Of a stretch of 19,034 bases of DNA, positions 1 to 8,215 are shown one piece after another. The stretch is from CAZCJU01 sp964498965 (GTDB lineage Bacteria > Bacillota > Clostridia > Oscillospirales > CAG-272): positions 1-19,034 of the forward strand of contig CAZCJU010000030.1 in the NCBI GenBank assembly GCA_964498965.1, given 5' to 3'. The notes under the pieces were generated by a model. It did not search any database and was not told the DNA's origin. It worked only from the letters and a program-made list of their open reading frames with translations. Positions within the stretch are counted from its first letter, which is position 1; each line of letters starts with the position of its first letter. The translations under genes and the position numbers were made by a program.

Positions 1-377
1 GCAATGTCCTCGAGCAGGGTAAACCGTTTGTATTTTTCGACTGCCGCCGAAAAACGATCTATCGTGCTTGTGCAATATACCGCCAAAATGGCGGCGGCTC
101 CCGTCGCCTTGATCTTCAAATCTATGACCTCGCCGACAAATTCGACTCCCAGATCCATTAACATCGCCATTTCTTCGTTTTGCTTTCTGCGGATATAACC
201 GTATTTTCCGTTCATTTCGTCAACGACGGAAATTGCGTTTTTATCGGCTTTGTTGTCTTTTTCACGCAGAAAATACAGGTTTGTGCCTATGTCGAGCTTT
301 CGCTTCATTTCCGAACGGTTATCGAGGTAGTACATACCGACAAGGTCGAATTTCCCGTAAAAGAATCTGTCGATCAT
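1..377 (-). CDS. HIRAN-domain protein, C-terminal part outside window
   Basis: The frame is open from an ATG at 377 to the left edge, giving 125 visible residues and no stop. Residues 10-84 fit the HIRAN fold family, with the typical order of a Gly, the block LREKDNKADKNAISV (37-51) and then GKYGYIRR (57-64). HIRAN domains are known from the SWI/SNF helicase HLTF, where they bind 3' DNA ends, and from stand-alone bacterial proteins. The visible rest (about 85-125) holds no motif I know. The ATG overlaps the uvrA stop (ATGA), so translation is probably coupled to uvrA, and no strong ribosome binding site is seen. The place in a uvrB-uvrA operon under a LexA box suggests a DNA repair role, which is inference. 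The full domain layout needs sequence left of the window. Confidence 0.8.
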   Translation of the reverse strand, partial: MIDRFFYGKFDLVGMYYLDNRSEMKRKLDIGTNLYFLREKDNKADKNAISVVDEMNGKYGYIRRKQNEEMAMLMDLGVEFVGEVIDLKIKATGAAAILAVYCTSTIDRFSAAVEKYKRFTLLEDI

Positions 378-3208
378 CGAAGCTGCCCCAAATATTTTTT
401 AAGATATTGACCTGTGTAGGAGCGTTCGCACATCGCCACCTGCTCCGGCGTACCCGCTACTATCACTTCGCCGCCTGCATCGCCGCCCTCCGGACCGAGA
501 TCGATTATATAGTCCGCTGTCTTTATCAAATCGAGATTATGCTCTATTACGACAACGCTGTTTCCCGATTCCACAAGTCTGTCAAGCACATAGATCAGCT
601 TTTTTACGTCGTCCATATGAAGTCCCGTGGTCGGTTCGTCCAAAATGTACATCGTTTTTTCCGTCGCACGGCGGGAAAGTTCCGTTGCAAGCTTTACTCT
701 CTGTGCCTCGCCGCCGGACAGCGTCGTGGCGGACTGACCTATTTTGATATACCCGAGTCCGACATCGTAAAGAGTACGGAGCTTTTTTGATATTTTCGGT
801 ATGGCATCGAAAAAATTCATTCCTTCCTCGACGGTCATTTCGAGAACGTCGTAAATGCTTTTGCCTTTGTATTTTACTTCGAGAGTATCCGGGTTATACC
901 TTTTTCCTTTGCATCTGTCACAGGTAACGTAAACGTCGGGTAAAAAGTTCATTTCAATCTTAAGTACTCCGTCACCTTCGCATTCCTCGCATCTGCCGCC
1001 CTTGACGTTGAAGGAAAACCTACCCGCACCGTAGCCTCGTGCCTTTGCGTCGGGAGTTTTTGCGAAAAGCTCTCTTATCTCCCCGAAAAGCCCTGTGTAT
1101 GTTGCCGGATTCGAACGCGGATTTCTTCCTATGGGACTTTGATCTATAATTATTACCTTATCGAGATTTTCGATCCCCTCTATATCGTCATGCTCGCCGG
1201 GATAGGTGTATGCACGATTCAGTACCTTTGCAAGCTTTGCGGCGAGTATCGAATTTACAAGAGATGATTTTCCCGAACCCGAAACGCCTGTAACACAGCA
1301 TAATGTGCCGAGAGGAATCGATACATCGATGTCTTTCAGATTATGCTCGCTTGCTCCCAATATCTTCAGGATCTTTCCGTTTCCCTCTCTTCGCTCTTTC
1401 GGAACATCGATCTTCTTTTTTCCCGACAAGTATTGCCCTGTCAGAGAATTTTCCGTACATTTGATCTGCTCCGGCGTGCCGCAGGCAACGACCTCGCCTC
1501 CGTGTATTCCCGCACCCGGACCTATGTCAACGATGTAATCCGATTCGTTCATAGTTTCCTCGTCATGTTCTACCACGATTATGCTGTTACCGTAATCACG
1601 CAGATCTTTCAGTGTCGAAATGAGCTTGCCGTTGTCCCTTTGATGTAGCCCTATGCTCGGTTCGTCAAGCACGTACATCACTCCCGTCAATGCCGAGCCT
1701 ATTTGAGTGGCAAGCCGTATTCGTTGTGCTTCGCCGCCGGAAAGAGAACCTGCTTTTCTCGAAAGTGTCAGATACCCCAAACCGACGCTTTTCAAAAATC
1801 CCAATCGGCTTTTGATCTCCTTGAATATTTCGGCTGAAATCTTTTTTTCCGTTTCGTCAAGCGTAAGCCCGTTTATGAAGTCAAGCTCCTCATCGACGGA
1901 AAGAGAGCAAAATTCATGAATATTAAGCCCGCCTACGGTCACAGCCAGTATTTCGGGCTTAAGTCGTTTGCCGCCGCAGGCTCCGCAGGTCATTTCATAT
2001 GTGAATTGCTCGTAATATTCGCTCATGCTCGGATTTTGACGTTGACGTTGAGATATCATTTGGATTATGCCGTCAAAGCTTACGTTTTGCTCGTGTCTTA
2101 CACCGTCAAAATATCTCACTATCGAATATTTTTCATCACCGGTGCCGTACAGCAGATATTTTATAGCCCTGTTACTCATATTCACGATCGGAGTATCGAT
2201 GTCGAAGCCGTGCTTTTTGCCGGCTGCTATAAACAGCGGTCCGTTCCACGTTCCCTCGTCAATAGACTTAAATCCGTTTACCGCAATTGCACCCTGCCGC
2301 AGTGTAAGCTTCGTATCGGGTATTATCTTTTCCGGATCTATCTGCATTTCGTTTCCGAGTCCTCCGCACGCTTCACACGCTCCGAGCGGATTGTTAAAGG
2401 AAAACATTCTCGGTTCAAGCTCGCCGAAGCTGATATTATGTTCCTCACAGGCGAATTTTTCCGAAAATTTCATTTCGTTTTCGTCGTCGCCCTGTATCGA
2501 TATTATCAGCTCGCCGTCCGATAATTTCAAAGCACATTCGACGGAATCCGAAAGGCGCGTCCGAATACCGTCTTTCATTACAAGCCTGTCTACAACGACC
2601 TCGATGTCGTGCTTTACGTTTTTGTCAAGCTTGATATCCTCGCTCAGCTCGTACAGATTTCCGTCTGCTCGGATACGTGCGTAGCCGCTTTTTTTTGCGT
2701 CCTCGAGAACTTTTTCGTGCATTCCTTTTTTTGCACGCACGACCGGAGCAAGCACGGAAAATTTGGTACGCTCGGGAAGCGACATTATCTTTTCTATTAT
2801 CGAATCCGTAGTCGTTTTTCGTATTTCTTTTCCGCATACGGGGCAGTGGGGAATACCTATCCGTGCGTACAGCAGCCTTATATAATCGTATACCTCCGTG
2901 ACCGTCCCGACCGTGGATCTCGGATTCCTGCTCGTGGTCTTTTGATCTATTGCGACGGCGGGAGAAAGTCCGTCTATATAATCTATATCGGGTTTGTCGA
3001 GCTGTCCCAAAAACTGCCTTGCGTAGGATGAAAGCGATTCGACAAATCGCCTGTGTCCCTCGGCGTACAGTGTGTCGAATGCAAGCGATGATTTTCCCGA
3101 ACCGGACGGCCCGGTCAGTACCACAAGCTTATTCCTCGGTATGACTACGTCGATATTTTTGAGATTGTGTACCCGTATCCCTTTTGCTCTTATCTCATCT
3201 TTTGCCAT
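374..3208 (-). CDS. uvrA: Excinuclease ABC subunit A (UvrA)
   Basis: This is the damage-sensing ATPase of nucleotide excision repair, a dimer that loads UvrB on distorted DNA. At 944 residues it has the usual length. There are two ABC ATPase halves: Walker A GPSGSGKS at 33-40 and GVSGSGKS near 640, two LSGGEAQR signatures, and Walker B segments VLDEPSIGLH and ILDEPTTGLH. The C-terminal zinc module (CEEC near 737, CDRC near 763), which supports damage recognition, is intact. In the N-terminal zinc site the first pair reads CEEH (near 253) instead of CxxC, so His may be the fourth ligand; the second pair is CEAC. The ATG lies inside the end of uvrB (14 nt overlap), with AAAGGTGA six bases upstream at 3215-3222. 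It is followed by the HIRAN gene with a 4-nt overlap. Confidence 0.98.
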   Translation of the reverse strand: MAKDEIRAKGIRVHNLKNIDVVIPRNKLVVLTGPSGSGKSSLAFDTLYAEGHRRFVESLSSYARQFLGQLDKPDIDYIDGLSPAVAIDQKTTSRNPRSTVGTVTEVYDYIRLLYARIGIPHCPVCGKEIRKTTTDSIIEKIMSLPERTKFSVLAPVVRAKKGMHEKVLEDAKKSGYARIRADGNLYELSEDIKLDKNVKHDIEVVVDRLVMKDGIRTRLSDSVECALKLSDGELIISIQGDDENEMKFSEKFACEEHNISFGELEPRMFSFNNPLGACEACGGLGNEMQIDPEKIIPDTKLTLRQGAIAVNGFKSIDEGTWNGPLFIAAGKKHGFDIDTPIVNMSNRAIKYLLYGTGDEKYSIVRYFDGVRHEQNVSFDGIIQMISQRQRQNPSMSEYYEQFTYEMTCGACGGKRLKPEILAVTVGGLNIHEFCSLSVDEELDFINGLTLDETEKKISAEIFKEIKSRLGFLKSVGLGYLTLSRKAGSLSGGEAQRIRLATQIGSALTGVMYVLDEPSIGLHQRDNGKLISTLKDLRDYGNSIIVVEHDEETMNESDYIVDIGPGAGIHGGEVVACGTPEQIKCTENSLTGQYLSGKKKIDVPKERREGNGKILKILGASEHNLKDIDVSIPLGTLCCVTGVSGSGKSSLVNSILAAKLAKVLNRAYTYPGEHDDIEGIENLDKVIIIDQSPIGRNPRSNPATYTGLFGEIRELFAKTPDAKARGYGAGRFSFNVKGGRCEECEGDGVLKIEMNFLPDVYVTCDRCKGKRYNPDTLEVKYKGKSIYDVLEMTVEEGMNFFDAIPKISKKLRTLYDVGLGYIKIGQSATTLSGGEAQRVKLATELSRRATEKTMYILDEPTTGLHMDDVKKLIYVLDRLVESGNSVVVIEHNLDLIKTADYIIDLGPEGGDAGGEVIVAGTPEQVAMCERSYTGQYLKKYLGQLR

Positions 3209-5168
3209 CAGTATTCACCTTTAAAGCGTTGATTTTGTCCCGCAACTGTGCCGCATATTCGAATTGCAACTCCTTTGCCGCCTTTTTCATTTCCGCCGTC
3301 AAGCGTTCGATCTCCGCCTGAAGCTCTTTTTTCGAATATTTCTTTGCCTTGACCTTGCCGTTTTTGCCTTTTGCCGATATTTCTATAACGTCACGCACGC
3401 TTTTTTCTATGCTTTTAGGCACTATTCCGTGCTGTTCGTTGTATTTTATCTGTATGCTTCGTCTGCGTTCGGTTTCGTCAATCGCAAATTTCATGGACGA
3501 TGTCATTTTGTCGGCATACATTATTACTGTGCCGTTGACATTTCGTGCGGCCCTGCCGATAGTCTGGATCAAAGAGGTCTGTGATCGGAAAAGCCCTTCC
3601 TTATCGGCATCTAAAATTCCGACAAGCGATACTTCGGGCATATCAAGTCCCTCTCTGAGCAAATTTATTCCGACCAGAACATCGAATACACCCAAACGAA
3701 GATCTCTTATTATTTCGTTCCGCTCCATGGTGTCTATTTGATGATGTATATACCTTGCCTTTATCCCATTAGATGTCAGATAATCCGTCAGATCCTCTGC
3801 CATTTTCGTTGTAAGTGCCGTAACGAGAACACGTTCGTTCTTCTTGACTCTTATACGTATCTCTCCCATGATATCATCGACCTGTCCCTCTATAGGGCGA
3901 ACGACAATGCTCGGATCGAGCAAGCCGGTGGGACGAATGAGCTGTTCCGCTATCCGCTCCGAATGCTCGTATTCGTATTCTGCGGGAGTTGCCGAAACGA
4001 ATACCGTTTGATTCAGTTTCGATATAAACTCTTCGAAATACAGCGGCCTGTTGTCGTATGCCGACGGCAGTCGAAATCCGAATTCGACAAGACTTTGCTT
4101 TCTCGCACGGTCGCCACCGCTCATTCCTCTGACCTGTGGCAAGGTGACGTGGCTTTCGTCAACGAAAAGCAAAAAATCCTTCGGGAAAAAGTCAAGCAGA
4201 CTGTACGGAGTGCTTCCGGGAGATCTGCCCGAGAAAATACGAGAATAGTTCTCGACTCCCGAGCAATAGCCTACCTCGCTTATCATTTCAAGGTCGTATT
4301 TCGTTCTTTCTTCTATTCGTTGGGCCTCTATAAGCTTTCCCGCAGATTTGAAATATTCGACCCTCTCCGTCATTTCTTCGTATATTTGTTCTATCGCCGC
4401 AAGTCTGCTTTCGTCGGATATCGCATAATGCGATGCCGGATATATCGCCGCATATCTCAACACATCGAGTATGTTTCCCGTGACCGCATTTATTTCGCTT
4501 ATTCTGTCTATCTCGTCACCGAAAAATTCGACTCGTATCGCCCTTTCTCCCGAGTTTACGGGAAATATCTCGACCGTGTCGCCCCTTACTCTGAATTTGT
4601 TACGTGTGAAATTTACATCGTTTCTGTCGTAATTGATCGAAATGAGCTTCTTTATAAGCTGCTCTCTGCTCATTTCCGCTCCCGGACGCAGACCGAGTAC
4701 GAGCTTGCCGTATTCCTCGGGATTTCCGAGCGAATAAATGCAGGAAACGCTTGACACGATTATCACATCACGCCGTTCGAGCAGCGACGAGGTCGCACTG
4801 TGTCTGAGCTTGTCTATTTCGTCGTTTACAAGAGAATCCTTTTCAATGTACAAGTCTTTTCCGGGAATGTATGCCTCCGGTTGAAAATAATCGTAATATG
4901 AAACAAAATATTCTACGGCATTGTGAGGGAAAAATTCCCGAAACTCCGTGCAAAGCTGAGCGGCAAGCGTCTTGTTGTGTGCAAGTACCAAGGTCGGTCT
5001 GTTTACCTGCTCGATTATGTTTGCCATGGTAAATGTCTTTCCCGAACCCGTCACGCCGAGCAAGGTCTGGTTCTTCATGCCTTTTTTTATACCGTCTACG
5101 AGCGTTGCTATAGCCTGTGGCTGATCGCCCGTCGGCTTGTACTCGGATACAAGCTGAAATCTGTCCGT
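3195..5168 (-). CDS. uvrB: Excinuclease ABC subunit B (UvrB), apparent ACG start
   Basis: UvrB is the helicase-like subunit that verifies damage and recruits UvrC. From ACG at 5168 the protein has 657 residues, normal for the family. Visible parts: N-terminal YKPTGDQPQAI segment (10-20), Walker A GVTGSGKT (38-45), beta-hairpin YYDYFQPEAYIP (about 91-102), DESH (337-340), SATPAEYE, the helicase C-domain ending QTIGRAARN, and a C-terminal UVR motif that binds UvrC (about 617-651). The first ordinary start codon in frame is ATG at 5078, which would remove the first 30 residues including the conserved adenine-side segment. Between an upstream in-frame TAA and that ATG there is no ATG, GTG or TTG. 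The ACG aligns with the Met of known UvrBs (xDRFQLVSEYKP) and has AGGGG seven bases upstream. A sequencing error in an ATG is the alternative. Confidence 0.96.
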   Translation of the reverse strand, partial: TDRFQLVSEYKPTGDQPQAIATLVDGIKKGMKNQTLLGVTGSGKTFTMANIIEQVNRPTLVLAHNKTLAAQLCTEFREFFPHNAVEYFVSYYDYFQPEAYIPGKDLYIEKDSLVNDEIDKLRHSATSSLLERRDVIIVSSVSCIYSLGNPEEYGKLVLGLRPGAEMSREQLIKKLISINYDRNDVNFTRNKFRVRGDTVEIFPVNSGERAIRVEFFGDEIDRISEINAVTGNILDVLRYAAIYPASHYAISDESRLAAIEQIYEEMTERVEYFKSAGKLIEAQRIEERTKYDLEMISEVGYCSGVENYSRIFSGRSPGSTPYSLLDFFPKDFLLFVDESHVTLPQVRGMSGGDRARKQSLVEFGFRLPSAYDNRPLYFEEFISKLNQTVFVSATPAEYEYEHSERIAEQLIRPTGLLDPSIVVRPIEGQVDDIMGEIRIRVKKNERVLVTALTTKMAEDLTDYLTSNGIKARYIHHQIDTMERNEIIRDLRLGVFDVLVGINLLREGLDMPEVSLVGILDADKEGLFRSQTSLIQTIGRAARNVNGTVIMYADKMTSSMKFAIDETERRRSIQIKYNEQHGIVPKSIEKSVRDVIEISAKGKNGKVKAKKYSKKELQAEIERLTAEMKKAAKELQFEYAAQLRDKINALKVNTDGKR

Positions 5169-5182
5169 ATGTGTTCCCCTCT
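5166..5182 (-). promoter_or_regulatory. Ribosome binding site and ACG start codon of uvrB
   Basis: On the minus strand AGAGGGG (5182-5176) is followed by seven bases and ACG (5168-5166). Spacing and strength suit initiation exactly here. This decides the uvrB start, since no standard start codon is available upstream of residue 31. Confidence 0.65.
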
Positions 5183-5295
5183 TTCGTTTTGCCGTTTTTC
5201 GATTTAAATGTTATTTTACGGTGTCTCGGATCGAAAATCGTGTTTCACTTTGACACTCACTGCATAGTTTAACACGTAATATTTAAAATTAAAAG

Positions 5296-5324
5296 AATAT
5301 ATAACTACTTTTTTGTAAAGTCGA
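5296..5324 (-). promoter_or_regulatory. Likely sigma-A promoter of uvrB-uvrA-HIRAN
   Basis: Reading the minus strand, TCGACT (5324-5319, 4 of 6 to TTGACA) and TATATT (5301-5296, 5 of 6 to TATAAT) are separated by 17 bases. Transcription would start near 5289, leaving a leader of about 120 bases before the ACG start. The LexA box overlaps the -35 hexamer, which fits repression by blocking RNA polymerase. Confidence 0.6.
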
Positions 5325-5335
5325 ACAAATGTTTG
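5322..5335. promoter_or_regulatory. LexA (SOS) box upstream of uvrB
   Basis: CGAACAAATGTTTG matches the Bacillus/Gram-positive LexA consensus CGAACRNRYGTTYC at 13 of 14 positions and keeps the diagnostic GAAC/GTTT half-sites. It overlaps the predicted -35 of uvrB. The uvrBA operon is a classical SOS target in Firmicutes, so the site makes biological sense. It lies about 114 bases upstream of the pyk -35 and is unlikely to control pyk. Confidence 0.85.
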
Positions 5336-5448
5336 CACAGTTCTCCGTTCCGATTTTTCATAAACATCGGTACATACCTATTCTGCGATGCGTTGTCACC
5401 GACGAAAAAAACGGTTTAATTAAGTTATAAAAAATTCATAATATCGAC

Positions 5449-5477
5449 ACGACAATTTTCTTTTGCGAGAGTATAAT
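5449..5477 (+). promoter_or_regulatory. Likely sigma-A promoter of pyk
   Basis: ACGACA (5449-5454, 4 of 6) and a perfect TATAAT (5472-5477) are 17 bases apart. Transcription would start near 5484, only about 28 bases before the ATG, leaving a short leader with no room for a riboswitch. The stretch 5336-5448 between the divergent promoters holds only AT-rich sequence without a recognised element. Confidence 0.65.
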
Positions 5478-5511
5478 TATCCCGAATCGATTTATTGCAC
5501 GGAGGTATACC

Positions 5512-6927
5512 ATGAGAAAAACGAAAATAGTTTGTACGATAGGTCCGTCATGCTCGGATGAAAAAACGCTCAGAGAGATGTGCCTTGCCGGAATGAATGT
5601 CGCAAGACTGAACTTTTCGCACGGTACACACGAATATCATTCGGAATTGATAAGCTTGATCAAAAAAGTACGCTCCGAGCTGAAACTCCCGGTTGCGATA
5701 ATGCTTGATACAAAAGGTCCGGAATACCGTATCGGTATGTTTGAAAACGGTAAGGAATATCTGAACGACGGCGATACATTTACGTTTACGTCGGACGATA
5801 TAACGGGCGACAAAAAAAGAGTTTCGGTGAGCTATAAGGCGTTGCCGAAAGAACTGAACGTCGGTAACAGGATACTCGTAAACAACGGCTTGCTTATATT
5901 CGAGGTTACCGAAATATGCGGTAACGATATAATCTGTAAAGTTCTTTCGGGCGGCGAAATATCAAACAGAAAGAGTATGAGCTTTCCCGGAAAGGTGCTT
6001 AAGCAAAAATTTCTCAGCGAGCAGGATAAAAGCGATATACTTTTCGGAATAGAAAACGACGTGGATTATATAGCGTGTTCGTTTGTTTCGGTCAAACAAG
6101 ATTTGACTGATGTGAAGGAGCTGCTTTACAAAAACGGCGGCGACGGAATAGCACTTATAGCCAAGATCGAAAACCGTTCGGGTATCGACAACATAGAGGA
6201 TATCTGCACTCAATGCGACGGCATTATGATAGGCAGAGGCGATATGGGAGTGGAGATCCCGTTTGAAGAGCTTCCCGCAATACAAAAACAGCTTATAACA
6301 AAATGCCGCCTGTTGGGTAAACGTGTGATCACGGCAACCGAAATGCTCGAATCCATGATACACAACCCCAGACCCACCAGAGCCGAAATATCGGACGTGG
6401 CAAATGCGGTGTATGACGGAACGAGTGCGATAATGCTCTCGGGCGAAACGGCGGCGGGAAAATATCCGGTGCTTACACTGCAAACAATGTCAAAAATAGC
6501 CGAATATACCGAGAAAAATATAGATTTCGCGAAACGCTTCCATGATTCGGAATTTCGTATATCGAATCGGATAGATGCTATTTCTCATTCGGTATGCACT
6601 ATGTCCATAGACCTTGACGCACGTGCGATAGTCGTATGCTCAATGTCGGGAAAAAGTGCAAGAATGGTATCGAGATTCCGTCCCCCCGTTGATATCATCG
6701 GTATGTCGGTGAACGAAAAAACATATCACCAGCTTGCTCTGTCTTGGGGCGTAACACCCGTTTTGTGTAAGGTTTATCCGTCGGCGGAGGTCCTATTTTA
6801 TTCGGCAAGCAATATAGCCAAAAGCACCTTCGATCTTAACAGCGGCGATACGGTCGTGATAACAGGCGGTTCGAGAACGGGTCAGTCGGGTGCAACGGAT
6901 ACGATACGCGTGGAAGTCGTGGAATGA
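5512..6927 (+). CDS. pyk: Pyruvate kinase
   Basis: This glycolytic enzyme transfers phosphate from phosphoenolpyruvate to ADP in the cytoplasm. The 471 residues start with the family hallmark KTKIVCTIGPS, followed by NFSHG and DTKGPEYRIG. The active-site signature IALIAKIENRSGI carries the catalytic Lys and metal-binding Glu, and GRGDMGVEIP and the ATEMLESM block follow. The C-terminal allosteric domain is present. The extra PEP-utiliser-like domain found in many Bacillus enzymes (about 585 residues) is absent. GGAGGT lies five bases before the ATG. The gene stands alone, divergent from uvrB and convergent with the HAD gene. Confidence 0.97.
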   Translation: MRKTKIVCTIGPSCSDEKTLREMCLAGMNVARLNFSHGTHEYHSELISLIKKVRSELKLPVAIMLDTKGPEYRIGMFENGKEYLNDGDTFTFTSDDITGDKKRVSVSYKALPKELNVGNRILVNNGLLIFEVTEICGNDIICKVLSGGEISNRKSMSFPGKVLKQKFLSEQDKSDILFGIENDVDYIACSFVSVKQDLTDVKELLYKNGGDGIALIAKIENRSGIDNIEDICTQCDGIMIGRGDMGVEIPFEELPAIQKQLITKCRLLGKRVITATEMLESMIHNPRPTRAEISDVANAVYDGTSAIMLSGETAAGKYPVLTLQTMSKIAEYTEKNIDFAKRFHDSEFRISNRIDAISHSVCTMSIDLDARAIVVCSMSGKSARMVSRFRPPVDIIGMSVNEKTYHQLALSWGVTPVLCKVYPSAEVLFYSASNIAKSTFDLNSGDTVVITGGSRTGQSGATDTIRVEVVE

Positions 6928-7094
6928 TCCGCAGCGGTCGCTAAATTTTTCGCATTCAATAGGAGATTTTTCCCGTCATTTATTGCGGCGGCGGTCAACG
7001 TATACAGAGTTGCGTTCGGTCGGTTATCATATTTTTCCGAATGACGACATGAGCGTGCCGTATAATAGGCGAGAATATTATCGTCCGATTTATA

Positions 7095-7137
7095 AAAGCC
7101 GACAGGCTGTGAGCAGCTTGCAAAATCTGTCGGCTTT
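7095..7137. terminator. Hairpin between convergent pyk and HAD genes
   Basis: A perfect 11-bp stem AAAGCCGACAG / CTGTCGGCTTT (7095-7105 with 7127-7137) encloses a 21-nt loop that itself contains a GCTG/CAGC mini-stem. T-rich sequence flanks it on either reading (TTTATT on plus, TTTTATAAA on minus), so it can end transcription from both sides. It lies about 30 bases past the HAD stop and 170 past the pyk stop. The stretch 6928-7094 shows no gene I can support. Confidence 0.75.
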
Positions 7138-7165
7138 ATTCGGTTTAAAGTGTATTCGTTAGGCT

Positions 7166-7963
7166 TTAGCTTGCCGCATTTACTATATCGCCGACACCGT
7201 TTAATATGATCGACGGACGGTATGCGTACATTTTGAGTGTTTCAACGGTCGATACGCCCGAAAGCACAAGTACCGTTGACATACCGCTTTCAAGTCCCGA
7301 TATTATATCGGTATCCATTCTGTCGCCGACCATTACCGCATCGGCAGAGTGACAGCCGAGTAAGCGTAACCCCGTTCTCATCATCAACGGATTCGGTTTG
7401 CCGCAAAAATATGCGTGCGTTCCCGTTGCTTTTTCTATAGGTGCCACAAGCGAACCGCAAGCGGGAGAAATGCCGTTTTCGATAGGTCCGGATACATCGG
7501 AATTGGTTCCGATAAGCTTAGCTCCCCTAAGGACAAGATTGCACGCCTTTGTCAGCGTGTCGAGCGAGTACGATTTGCCCTCGCCCACCACAACGTAGTC
7601 GGGATTGTAGTCGTTCATCGTTATCCCTGCATCGTAAAGTGCGTTGAAAAGTCCCGCTTCTCCGATAGCGTATACGGAACAGCCGGGTGCTTGTTCCGAT
7701 AAAAACGTCGCCGTCGCCAATGCACTTGTGTAAAAATGCTCCTCGGTCACTTCAAGCCCCAACCTCGTAAGCTTGTTTTGTAACTCTCTCGGCGTGTAGT
7801 TGCTGTTGTTCGTCAAAAACAAGTATTGTTTGTTTTCTTTTCTGAGCCAATTTATAAATTCGGAAACCCCGGGAAGCACCTTGTTCCCGTGATATATAAC
7901 TCCGTCCATATCGCATATAAATGCGTTTTTACTTAATAATTCCTTTGCACACACCTTGGACAT
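7166..7963 (-). CDS. HAD-superfamily phosphatase, NagD-like (HAD-IIA)
   Basis: This is a cytoplasmic phosphatase of the NagD / phosphoglycolate phosphatase-like group. The 265 residues carry all four HAD motifs: nucleophile and acid in DMDGV (18-22), LTNNSN (50-55), the Lys of GKPNP (188-192), and the acidic pair in GDRMDTD (213-219). The central C2-type cap follows motif II. Relatives hydrolyse nucleoside monophosphates or small sugar phosphates, and the substrate cannot be read from the sequence. A role in clearing phosphoglycolate or other glycolytic side products would suit the pyk neighbour, but the genes converge and are not co-transcribed. GAGAGGAA precedes the ATG by about five bases. 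Confidence 0.92.
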   Translation of the reverse strand: MSKVCAKELLSKNAFICDMDGVIYHGNKVLPGVSEFINWLRKENKQYLFLTNNSNYTPRELQNKLTRLGLEVTEEHFYTSALATATFLSEQAPGCSVYAIGEAGLFNALYDAGITMNDYNPDYVVVGEGKSYSLDTLTKACNLVLRGAKLIGTNSDVSGPIENGISPACGSLVAPIEKATGTHAYFCGKPNPLMMRTGLRLLGCHSADAVMVGDRMDTDIISGLESGMSTVLVLSGVSTVETLKMYAYRPSIILNGVGDIVNAAS

Positions 7964-8013
7964 TATATTTCCTCTCGCTTTTTTTACAGCCGTTTTTCGG
8001 TCGGCTTGTTTAC

Positions 8014-8041
8014 ATTATACATTATATTGTAAAATTGTCAA
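8014..8041 (-). promoter_or_regulatory. Consensus sigma-A promoter of the HAD phosphatase gene
   Basis: On the minus strand TTGACA (8041-8036) and TATAAT (8019-8014) match consensus fully with a 16-base spacer. Transcription would start near 8007, about 45 bases before the start codon. The leader can form a small hairpin, AGCCG/CGGCT. Confidence 0.85.
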
Positions 8042-8215
8042 CGGAAAATAACAAAATAATCGAAGCTTTTTCGCAAAATCTCAAGGAAGCGACGGCACGA
8101 CGGCTGAACTGTCGAAAAAAACGATATTCTTACACACTCGGAGATGCGTGCTATCGGGATGAGCCATCGCCCATATCATAATATATACCCGTTTGTACGT
8201 TAAAGGAGAAAAACT

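Noticed and set aside
233..790. Long plus-strand frame opposite uvrA and the HIRAN gene
   Set aside because: It is the antisense shadow of conserved coding sequence; the product shows no domain and no start signal.
5350..5370. CCGAT/ATCGG inverted repeat upstream of pyk
   Set aside because: Five-base arms around an 11-base loop are expected by chance and match no regulator box I know.
7095..7137. Small structured RNA gene between pyk and the HAD gene
   Set aside because: The branched hairpin is explained by a shared terminator for two convergent genes, and no promoter for a separate RNA is convincing.
6890..7162. Plus-strand open frame of 90 codons crossing the end of pyk into the gap
   Set aside because: It begins inside pyk in another frame, has no ribosome binding site, gives a composition unlike a protein, and runs through the hairpin at 7095-7137.
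8042..8215. Riboswitch or leader RNA before the MFS gene
   Set aside because: Short complementary stretches exist, but no known aptamer core and no terminator-antiterminator pair could be built.
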